Source of the DNA: an uncultured Chlamydiaceae bacterium
Lineage (GTDB): Bacteria > Chlamydiota > Chlamydiia > Chlamydiales > Parachlamydiaceae
Assembly (NCBI GenBank): GCA_945957185.1
Contig: CAMFKA010000128.1
Coordinates: 1-6,384, forward strand
DNA length: 6,384 nt
Reading direction: 5' to 3'
Shown here in pieces: positions 1-5,473 of the stretch. How positions within the stretch are numbered: position 1 is the first letter of the stretch; each line of letters begins with the position of its first letter. The notes below the pieces were generated by a model. That model was not told where the DNA came from. It made no database searches and saw nothing but the letters and a program-made list of their open reading frames with translations. A program made the translations under genes and the position numbers.

Positions 1-38
1 GCTCCGGTCTCGTGGGCTCAGATGTGTATAAGAGACAG
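1..38 (+). other. Nextera (Tn5) sequencing adapter left on the contig end
   Basis: Bases 20-38 are exactly the 19-base Tn5 mosaic end (AGATGTGTATAAGAGACAG). Bases 7-19 (GTCTCGTGGGCTC) are the read-2 Nextera adapter body; the two G's that normally join the two parts are missing. Bases 1-6 may be what remains of the index. This is synthetic sequence, not genome. It supplies an in-frame ATG at 22, so an automatic gene caller starts rpoC with the artefact peptide MCIRDR. Genomic sequence begins at about position 39. Confidence 0.97.
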
Positions 39-2022
39 GGGTAACAAATCGCAGATTAAACAGTTGGGTGCTCTGCGGGGTCTGATGGCGAAACCATCGG
101 GTGCGATTATTGAATCTCCAATTACATCGAACTTCCGCGAGGGGTTAACGGTGTTGGAATTCTCGATCTCCTCCCACGGTGCGCGTAAAGGTTTGGCGGA
201 TACGGCGTTGAAAACGGCGGACTCCGGTTACTTGACTCGTCGTCTCGTCGACGTAGCACAAGACGTCATCATCACGGAAGAAGATTGCGGAACGCTCAAT
301 GGTATTGATGTTTCGGCGATTAAGCAAGGTCAAGAGGAACTGCTCTCCTTGAAAGATCGTATCTACGGACGTACTGTCTGCGACGACATCTACCTCCCGG
401 GAGATAGCACTGTTCTGCTTGCAAAAGCCGGCGATGTGCTCACGATCCAACAAGCGGAAGCGATTGACGACTCCGGTATCGAAAGCGTCAAAATCCGTTC
501 GGTGCTTACCTGCGAAACTCGTCGCGGCGTTTGCGAAAAATGCTACGGTATCAACTTGGCAAACGGACGTAGAGTCAGCCAAGGGGAAGCTGTGGGTATC
601 ATCGCTGCGCAGTCGATCGGGGAACCGGGAACACAGCTCACGATGCGTACGTTCCACTTGGGGGGTATCGCGTCCGCCAACGTCAGCCCGGAAATTGTTG
701 CCGAGCACGAAGGGATCTTGATCTACTCAGACCTCCGCGTCGTGAAAAACGACGAAGGACACTGGATTGCTCTTAACAAGAACGGAGCGCTTAACATCGT
801 CCGCGACGAAGGGCGTCCTATCGAAGAGTACAAGAAATTGTTGTCGACAAAGTCGCTTGAACCGCTTCAGACTTTCAACATCGAATTGGGAACGAAGATT
901 CTTACTCCCGATGCTGCAAAGGTAAAACGAGGGATGAAGGTTGCAGAGTGGGAACAACACAACATTCCAATTATTTGCGACCGCCCTGGTTACGTGAAGT
1001 ACGAAGACCTCGTGGAAGGGATCTCGACAGAACGCGATGTGAACAAGCAGACAGGTCAGCAAGAGTTGATCGTTAAGCAACACCGTGGCGTCTTGCATCC
1101 GCAAATCGTTATTTACGCTGATCCGGAGTGCACAGAACTGGTGGGTACATACCCGCTGCCGGCATGTGCGATTATCTCTGTAGTCGAAGGCGAATACGCA
1201 ACTGCAGGTAAACTGCTTGCTAGATTGCCACGCGGTGCAGCGATGATGACAAAGGATATTACCGGGGGTCTCCCTCGTGTTGCGGAACTTTTTGAAGCTC
1301 GCAAACCTAAAGAATCCGCTGAGATCGCGAAGATTGACGGGGTTGTCGATATCCGTGGCGTTCAGAAGAACAAGCGTATCGTCGTTGTACGTGACGAAGT
1401 TTCCGGCATGGAAGAGGAACACCTCATCCCTCACACAAAGCACTTGGTCATCCAGCGCGGAGACCACGTTGTGAAGGGACAACAGTTGACGGACGGGGTT
1501 GTGATCCCGCACGAAATCCTCGAGATTTGCGGTGTGCGTGAATTGCAACGCTACATTGTGAATCAGGTGCAAGAAGTTTATCGCCTCCAAGGGGTAGATA
1601 TTAACGACAAGCACGTCGAAATCATCGTACGTCAGATGTTGAAGAAAGTTCGCGTCACCGATCCGGGCGATACTAGCTTGCTGTTCGGCGAAGAGATCGA
1701 TAAGAAAGAATTCGAAGCCGAGAACATTAAAGTGACTCGTGAAGGCGGAAAAGCAGCGCAAGCGGCACCGGTTCTTCTGGGGATCACGAAGGCATCGTTG
1801 AGCACCGAGTCGTTCATTTCTGCAGCGTCCTTCCAAGACACAACACGTGTCTTAACAGAAGCGGCTTGCGCAGGAAAAACCGACTACTTGCTTGGGTTCA
1901 AAGAGAACGTCATCATGGGACACATCATCCCAGGGGGAACGGGCTTTGCGTACCACAAGAAAGTTAAGAACTTCATCGACAAAGAGCATGAGGAAGATCT
2001 CGTGTTCTCCTTCGAAGACTAA
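39..2022 (+). CDS. rpoC: DNA-directed RNA polymerase subunit beta' (RpoC), C-terminal half, 5' end cut by contig edge
   Basis: This is the catalytic beta' subunit of RNA polymerase, which forms the active site with beta and carries the bridge helix and trigger loop. The first complete genomic codon is at 40 (GGT, in GNKSQIKQLG); everything before it is adapter. In order the fragment shows the conserved GLMAKPSG segment, the bridge helix (about 148-255, with HGARKGLADTALK), and the four zinc-ligand cysteines (codons at 286, 511, 532 and 541; EEDCGT and CETRRGVCEKC). The first half of the trigger loop follows (TMRTFHLGG, about 640-666). An SI3-like insert of roughly 195 residues comes next (about 670-1250), then DITGGLPRVAELFEARKPKE (from 1255) and the conserved C-terminal block GITKASLSTESFISAASFQD. 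By comparison with E. coli beta', roughly the first 720-730 residues are missing. The insert and C-terminus are of chlamydial type. Stop TAA at 2020-2022, followed directly by a terminator. No frameshift is visible. Confidence 0.97.
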
Positions 2023-2037
2023 GAAATTTCTCTTAAG

Positions 2038-2068
2038 AAGCCAGGGCAAAAACCCTGGCTTTTTCTTT
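2038..2068 (+). terminator. Intrinsic terminator of rpoC
   Basis: A 9-bp stem AAGCCAGGG (2038-2046) / CCCTGGCTT (2053-2061) with a CAAAAA loop (2047-2052) is followed by a T-rich run (2060-2068, interrupted by one C). It starts 16 bases after the rpoC stop codon and is a textbook Rho-independent terminator ending the rpoBC transcript. Confidence 0.9.
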
Positions 2069-2072
2069 GGAA

Positions 2073-2164
2073 AAAAAGGACAATAAAGACAATAAGGACC
2101 TTAAAGACACCAAAATTAAATTTTTGGCGTCCTTAAGGTCCTTATTGTCTTTATTGTCCTTTTT
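2073..2164. repeat. Long inverted repeat (39-base arms) made of 9-base tandem units
   Basis: Left arm 2073-2111 and right arm 2126-2164 are reverse complements over 39 bases with only two mismatches (2105/2132 and 2109/2128). A 14-base AT-only centre adds four more A-T pairs (2112-2115 / 2122-2125). Within the left arm, units of nine bases follow each other: GGACAATAA (2078), AGACAATAA (2087), GGACCTTAA (2096), AGACACCAA (2105). The arm is therefore a degenerate tandem repeat that is also mirrored. It sits just after the rpoC terminator and ends in TTTTT, so it could act as a second, bidirectional terminator or an RNA stability hairpin. It could instead be a mobile or slippage-derived intergenic repeat. 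No coding role is seen. Confidence 0.9.
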
Positions 2165-2232
2165 GCCGCTGAGCCCCAAACAATACACAACTCTCTTAAA
2201 ATCATACATTTAATCAAAATACCATAAAGAAT

Positions 2233-2261
2233 TTTTCGCAAAATTTATTATGTTATATAAT
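2233..2261 (+). promoter_or_regulatory. Candidate sigma70-type promoter for the 2296 gene
   Basis: A perfect TATAAT -10 box lies at 2256-2261 in an AT-rich stretch, 35 bases before the start codon. The matching -35 position (2233-2238, TTTTCG) is poor, so the upstream half is uncertain. The rest of 2165-2232 is AT-rich with no other recognisable signal. Confidence 0.45.
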
Positions 2262-2295
2262 TAAGTAGTAAGGCTAATTCAACTTTGGAGGGATT

Positions 2296-2859
2296 ATGTC
2301 ATCTATTCAACCTAGAGGCTCTAGAGATATTAGTGTGTTTAACGATGAGAATGTGGTAAGGGGCTTGACCCCCTCTCGCAATCCTAATGCTTATAAATTT
2401 AAAGCGGTGTCGGTGCGAGAAAACGTAGATCCAAAAACGCAAGAGATCACAAAAATAGTCTATTGGACGTTTGAAAGTCCGGGTGTTAATGGATTCGCTG
2501 ACAGTGTACCTCAAGAAAAAAAGAGAGATAAAACAATTACAATTCAAAAACCTAGTCGTTGGGAAAACATATTTCGAGCTATTGCCAATTGGTTAGATTC
2601 CATTGTCGGAATCAAACATCTACCTATCGATCCTCGCTGTCTAGACATGAAACCTAATGACATTATACGTTTTCCAATTGCCGACAAAGATAGGATTCTT
2701 ACCGAATTAGGACTTACAAGCTCTGTAGTTGCATCTGAAACTATGGATGATGACACAGTGTTTACTATCGTTCATCCTAAAGAAGCCACCTTTGTCATGC
2801 GTTCTGTTGAAGATGATCAGGGACGCGCCACTCAATACAAGTTAAAACGAGTCCCTTAG
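2296..2859 (+). CDS. Hypothetical protein, 187 aa, soluble, family not recognised
   Basis: I do not recognise this protein. The start is well supported: GGAGGG (2287-2292) lies three bases before ATG, with a TATAAT box upstream. The 187-residue product has no signal peptide and no membrane segment. It begins with a polar, probably flexible stretch (1-30). A beta-rich part follows (about 32-60, YKFKAVSVRE and TKIVYWTFE), then a lysine-rich linker (75-85), one amphipathic helix (about 88-104, WENIFRAIANWLDSIVG), and a second mixed region (118-185) ending basic (KLKRVP). There is one cysteine (115). Its base composition is visibly more AT-rich than rpoC. It converges with the 2856-3581 gene, and the two stop codons overlap. 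It is probably a lineage-restricted protein; a secreted effector or a partner of its neighbour is possible but not shown. Confidence 0.75.
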   Translation: MSSIQPRGSRDISVFNDENVVRGLTPSRNPNAYKFKAVSVRENVDPKTQEITKIVYWTFESPGVNGFADSVPQEKKRDKTITIQKPSRWENIFRAIANWLDSIVGIKHLPIDPRCLDMKPNDIIRFPIADKDRILTELGLTSSVVASETMDDDTVFTIVHPKEATFVMRSVEDDQGRATQYKLKRVP

Positions 2860-3581
2860 ATTATAACGATCTCCGGTATCCTCCTCTCCAATTCATCCTC
2901 CCAGTACTCATGTTGCTGACGGGTAAATGGGGAGTGGGGGTGCTGCATGACACATACAAAGAGATCGCGGTTCGCTTCGAACACGAAGTTCATTTGCTCT
3001 CTGCTCATCTTACTCATTTCGTTGAATCTCAAATGAGAAAATATGTTCACCAAAAAATCGCCTGTCACAGGCATATCACCTTGCGCGCGACCATTAGTGA
3101 CAACTTCTTGAATCTGATTAAAAATTCGTTGAGCTTCTTCGCGATCGGCGGGCTCTGTAATATGTTTCGCCACGTATTTGGAACTTAATACTGCCGTCGC
3201 TCCGCTGCCCGTCAAAGCCGTACCACCGATGCAGAAATTAGGGTCGAGAAAAGGCACGGGAACAGGATTGCAGAAATAGGAAGCACAACACAAAACAACC
3301 CCGAAAGCAGTAAAAGTCCATCCTCCGCAGGTTGCCGCTTGCTCGCAGGTGCTTTGTTTAGATTGATATAATTGTTCGGCAGTGAGGTGTGTTAAGTCCC
3401 TCCATTTAAGTTCGAGAGGCCTCGAGGCATCGACTCGATGCATCGATGTCCCCACACGCGGAGGTGTGAGCCTACGTCGAGGTGGTGAGTCTGCATCGTT
3501 TTCATCTGAGGGTTCATCTTCCGGACGTCCTGCAGGATAAAAAATTTCTTGTGACGCGGAGTTTAACGTTGGTGAAATCAT
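2856..3581 (-). CDS. Hypothetical protein, 241 aa, with bilobed hydrophobic domain (Inc-like candidate)
   Basis: No family recognised. Residues 1-60 are polar and probably disordered, with an acidic run (EDEPSDENDADSPPRRR) and two related SPPRR / TPPRV stretches. Residues 86-104 (GGWTFTAFGVVLCCASYFC) and about 113-137 form two hydrophobic lobes separated by a short proline-rich turn (NPVPVPFLDP). Six of seven cysteines lie at 79-117. The C-terminal part (142-241) is hydrophilic and helical, with aromatic and charged residues. Two close hydrophobic lobes flanked by cytosolic-type tails is the hallmark of chlamydial Inc proteins, which are secreted by type III secretion and sit in the inclusion membrane. 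Here it is suggestive only, because the lobes are short and glycine/alanine-rich. The start (3581) has only a weak GAG-type ribosome site. The stop TAA (2858-2856) overlaps the stop of the convergent gene. Confidence 0.7.
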   Translation of the reverse strand: MISPTLNSASQEIFYPAGRPEDEPSDENDADSPPRRRLTPPRVGTSMHRVDASRPLELKWRDLTHLTAEQLYQSKQSTCEQAATCGGWTFTAFGVVLCCASYFCNPVPVPFLDPNFCIGGTALTGSGATAVLSSKYVAKHITEPADREEAQRIFNQIQEVVTNGRAQGDMPVTGDFLVNIFSHLRFNEMSKMSREQMNFVFEANRDLFVCVMQHPHSPFTRQQHEYWEDELERRIPEIVII

Positions 3582-3601
3582 AATTTACTCATTAATGGTT
3601 C

Positions 3602-3644
3602 ACTATTTCTGGATCAGTGTACTCTGTCAACCAAAAAACGGCAA
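3602..3644 (-). promoter_or_regulatory. Two overlapping sigma70-like promoter candidates for the minus-strand gene
   Basis: Read on the minus strand, TTGCCG (3644-3639) and TACACT (3621-3616) are separated by 17 bases. Overlapping it, TTGACA (3630-3625) and AATAGT (3607-3602) are also 17 bases apart. Either would give a short leader before the ATG at 3581. They are consensus matches only; the first has the better -10 box, the second the better -35 box. Confidence 0.4.
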
Positions 3645-3698
3645 TAAGGAGAAATTGCATCTATAAGAGTTTCCACCTGATGCGGGGTAGTAACTCCA

Positions 3699-3851
3699 CC
3701 CCTGCCCTTGCCCTTGCCCCTGCCCCTGCCCTTGCCCAAATTTTTCATTTGACTATCAGGGCGAGACGTCTAGCCTCTGGTGCAAACTTCTACTATCGAA
3801 TACTGTTTCGTAAAATTTGGGCAAGGGCAAGGGCATGGGCAAGGGCAGGGG
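3699..3851. repeat. Inverted repeat with arms of GC-rich hexamer tandem units
   Basis: The left arm (3699-3745) reads as six hexamers of the CCCTTG/CCCCTG type, then CCCAAATTTTT. The right arm (3812-3851) is its reverse complement with five hexamers (one of them CCCATG), so the arms match apart from one hexamer and a few substitutions. The spacer is 66 bases (3746-3811). The repeat fills the middle of the divergent intergenic region 3582-3908, between the minus-strand promoter candidates and the DUF2156 gene. Any transcript across it would fold into a strong GC hairpin. The unequal hexamer number points to replication slippage. The accidental translation of this stretch (ALALAPAPA, ARARAWARA) is low complexity and is not a gene. 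Confidence 0.9.
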
Positions 3852-3872
3852 ATTTGGGTGAGGTGGTAAAGG

Positions 3873-3902
3873 TTGACAATTTGACGAGGATGCCGTTTAT
3901 TA
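3873..3902 (+). promoter_or_regulatory. Candidate promoter for the DUF2156 gene
   Basis: A consensus TTGACA lies at 3873-3878, and a weak -10 (TTATTA, 3897-3902) lies 18 bases further on. If used, transcription would begin close to the ATG at 3909 and give a leaderless or nearly leaderless mRNA. This fits the lack of a well-placed Shine-Dalgarno: GAGGA at 3886-3890 is 18 bases away, and AAGAAG is too close. The -10 is poor, so this is tentative. Confidence 0.3.
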
Positions 3903-3908
3903 AGAAGA

Positions 3909-4820
3909 ATGGATATCGCATTTTTAGGATTTCAATTCACGCCGATCTCGCTTGCTCACCAGGAACTGCTGGAAGCCCTCTTCCGCAAGTACCCGCAGCA
4001 GCTATCTACGTATACATTTTCCAGTCTATTCGGATGGTCAATTCTTAGACATTACGCATGGACTATTGTCGACGAAGAAACTCTTTTAATTACTTTTGTC
4101 GACAATGCAACCGGGCACCGCTATCTGATGCAGCCTATAGGGATACTCCCCACTCCCCTACAGCAGCAGCTTCTCAAACAAGCTAACACGCTCAACTATC
4201 CCCTCAAGATCTTTGAAGTCACCGAGCCTTTCATCCAAATGTTTCCGGAATTTTGCGGACATTTCAACATCGAGTCCTTTAGAGACCGCGCTAACTACCT
4301 TTACAACGCCTCCGATCTTGCGCTTCTTGAGGGGCGCGCATACGAAAAAAAGCGAAACCTCATTTCACAAATCGACAAAGTGTACAATTGGACCGTTTCA
4401 TCCTTAGAAGTGAATGGCTCAACAGAGCAATTAATGGATTTAGGGATGAGTCAGACCCCTGACAATCATTTGAAAAACGAATTGACGGTGTTGGACAATA
4501 TTTTGAATCACTTCGACGCCTTGCATTTGACGGGATACATGATAGGTATCGACAATAAACCCGTCGCGTTCTCCATTATCGACCACCTAAACCCCACAAC
4601 AAAGGTCGTATATTTCGAAAAAGCGGATCGTCATTTTAAGGGGCTGTACCAGCTCATGAACCGGGAAACCTCGAAAATCATATACGACGAGGGGTACTCG
4701 TACATCAATCGAGAAGATGACTTAGGCTTAACAGGTTTACGAGATGCAAAAATGTCGTATCACCCCATCGCCATCATCCCCTACCACTTGCTGACGTACC
4801 GCAAATCGTCACCATCATAA
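3909..4820 (+). CDS. DUF2156 (phosphatidylglycerol lysyltransferase C-terminal-type) protein, 303 aa
   Basis: The protein belongs to the DUF2156 / LPG-synthase C-terminal family, the tandem GNAT-like fold that in MprF moves an aminoacyl group from tRNA to a membrane lipid. Family marks are FRDRANYLYNASDLALLEGR (124-143) running into YEKKRN (145-150), FEKADRHFKGLYQ (236-248), INREDDLG (266-273) and GLRDAKMSYHP (276-286). There is no signal peptide and no membrane domain, so unlike MprF this is a soluble stand-alone form of about 300 residues, the usual length for such proteins. The substrate of stand-alone members is not settled; aminoacyl or acyl transfer is family-based inference. ATG 3909 is the only start available: an in-frame stop lies at 3882 and no other start codon comes between. 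No terminator separates it from the FMN reductase gene 64 bases downstream. Confidence 0.9.
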   Translation: MDIAFLGFQFTPISLAHQELLEALFRKYPQQLSTYTFSSLFGWSILRHYAWTIVDEETLLITFVDNATGHRYLMQPIGILPTPLQQQLLKQANTLNYPLKIFEVTEPFIQMFPEFCGHFNIESFRDRANYLYNASDLALLEGRAYEKKRNLISQIDKVYNWTVSSLEVNGSTEQLMDLGMSQTPDNHLKNELTVLDNILNHFDALHLTGYMIGIDNKPVAFSIIDHLNPTTKVVYFEKADRHFKGLYQLMNRETSKIIYDEGYSYINREDDLGLTGLRDAKMSYHPIAIIPYHLLTYRKSSPS

Positions 4821-4825
4821 TTCCA

Positions 4826-4860
4826 TTGAATTTGATATCGATAAGGTGTAAAAAATTAAT
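4826..4860 (+). promoter_or_regulatory. Candidate promoter for the FMN reductase - folC2 pair
   Basis: In the 64-base gap, TTGAAT (4826-4831) and TAAAAA (4849-4854) are 17 bases apart. A second pairing, TTGATA (4832-4837) with ATTAAT (4855-4860), has the same spacing. No hairpin terminator is seen in this gap, so read-through from the DUF2156 gene is also possible. Confidence 0.35.
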
Positions 4861-4884
4861 TTTAAATCATTCAAGTAGGATATC

Positions 4885-5469
4885 ATGACTTCAAAACCAA
4901 AAATTCTTGTCTTTGCAGGCTCTCTCAGAAAAGACTCCTTCAACAAAAAGTTGGCTAAAATTGCCGCAAAGGATGCCGAGGCTGCCGGCGGAGAGGTCAC
5001 CTATATCGATTTGGCAGATTACCCGTTGCCTATCTACTCCGCCGATATCGAAGAAAATGAAGGGCTCCCTGCAAATGCCCTTAAGCTTAAAGAGTTGTTT
5101 TTTAACAACCAGGGCTTTATCATTTGTTCACCTGAATACAATAGCTCCATCTCCGCAGCATTAAAAAACGTGATCGACTGGGTTTCGCGCCCTGCATCGC
5201 CAAGCGAGGCGTTTCTTGCTCCCTTCAACGACAAGGTAGCGCTGCTATTAAGTGCTTCTGTGGGTGCTTTAGGAGGACTTCGCGGACTTGTGCATCTGCG
5301 TGCGATCCTACAAAACATCTTTGTGAACGTCATTCCCGGTCAAAAGAGTATTTCCGGTGCCATGGAGGCGTTTGATGCGACCGGCAACTTAAAGAGCAGC
5401 GAGCAGAAAGAGGTGATCAAGGACTTGAGCGCGAAGTTGGTGGAGGTAACACGCAAACTGAAAGGATAG
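4885..5469 (+). CDS. NADPH-dependent FMN reductase family protein (flavodoxin fold), 194 aa
   Basis: This is a cytosolic flavoprotein of the NADPH-dependent FMN reductase family (PF03358 type; ChrR/YieF and azoreductase relatives), which uses bound FMN and NAD(P)H to reduce flavins, quinones or other acceptors. Visible marks are the FMN-phosphate loop GSLRKDSFN (12-20), the isoalloxazine-binding SPEYNSSISAALKNVIDW (82-99), and the late glycine-rich loop SASVGALGGLRG (123-134). Length is normal for the family and the fold is complete. The start is supported by AGGA (4877-4880), four bases before ATG, and by the first beta strand (KILVFAGS) following at once. It is followed after four bases by the folC2-like gene, so the two are likely one operon. 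The physiological acceptor cannot be read from the sequence. Confidence 0.93.
   Translation: MTSKPKILVFAGSLRKDSFNKKLAKIAAKDAEAAGGEVTYIDLADYPLPIYSADIEENEGLPANALKLKELFFNNQGFIICSPEYNSSISAALKNVIDWVSRPASPSEAFLAPFNDKVALLLSASVGALGGLRGLVHLRAILQNIFVNVIPGQKSISGAMEAFDATGNLKSSEQKEVIKDLSAKLVEVTRKLKG
5462..5466 (+). promoter_or_regulatory. Ribosome binding site that sets the TTG start at 5474
   Basis: AAGGA, inside the last codons of the FMN reductase gene, lies seven bases before TTG 5474. There is no in-frame ATG near the N-terminus of the downstream gene, so this site plus the conserved first strand (RIETHKTHAILPGESL) fixes the TTG as the start. Confidence 0.8.
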
Positions 5470-5473
5470 AACC

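Noticed and set aside
22..39. ATG at 22 as the true start of a short beta' protein
   Set aside because: The codons lie in the Tn5 mosaic end; real RpoC continues upstream of the contig edge.
727..1836. Minus-strand 369-codon open frame inside rpoC
   Set aside because: It is a shadow of the strongly conserved rpoC frame and resembles no protein family.
2073..2164. Insertion sequence end or CRISPR repeats
   Set aside because: There is no transposase, no target-site duplication that I could find, and the 9-base units are contiguous without spacers.
3617..4048. Plus-strand reading frame of 143 codons across the hexamer palindrome
   Set aside because: It is low-complexity translation of the repeat (ALALAPAPA, ARARAWARA). 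It overlaps the well-supported DUF2156 gene and the minus-strand promoter region, and it has no plausible ribosome site.
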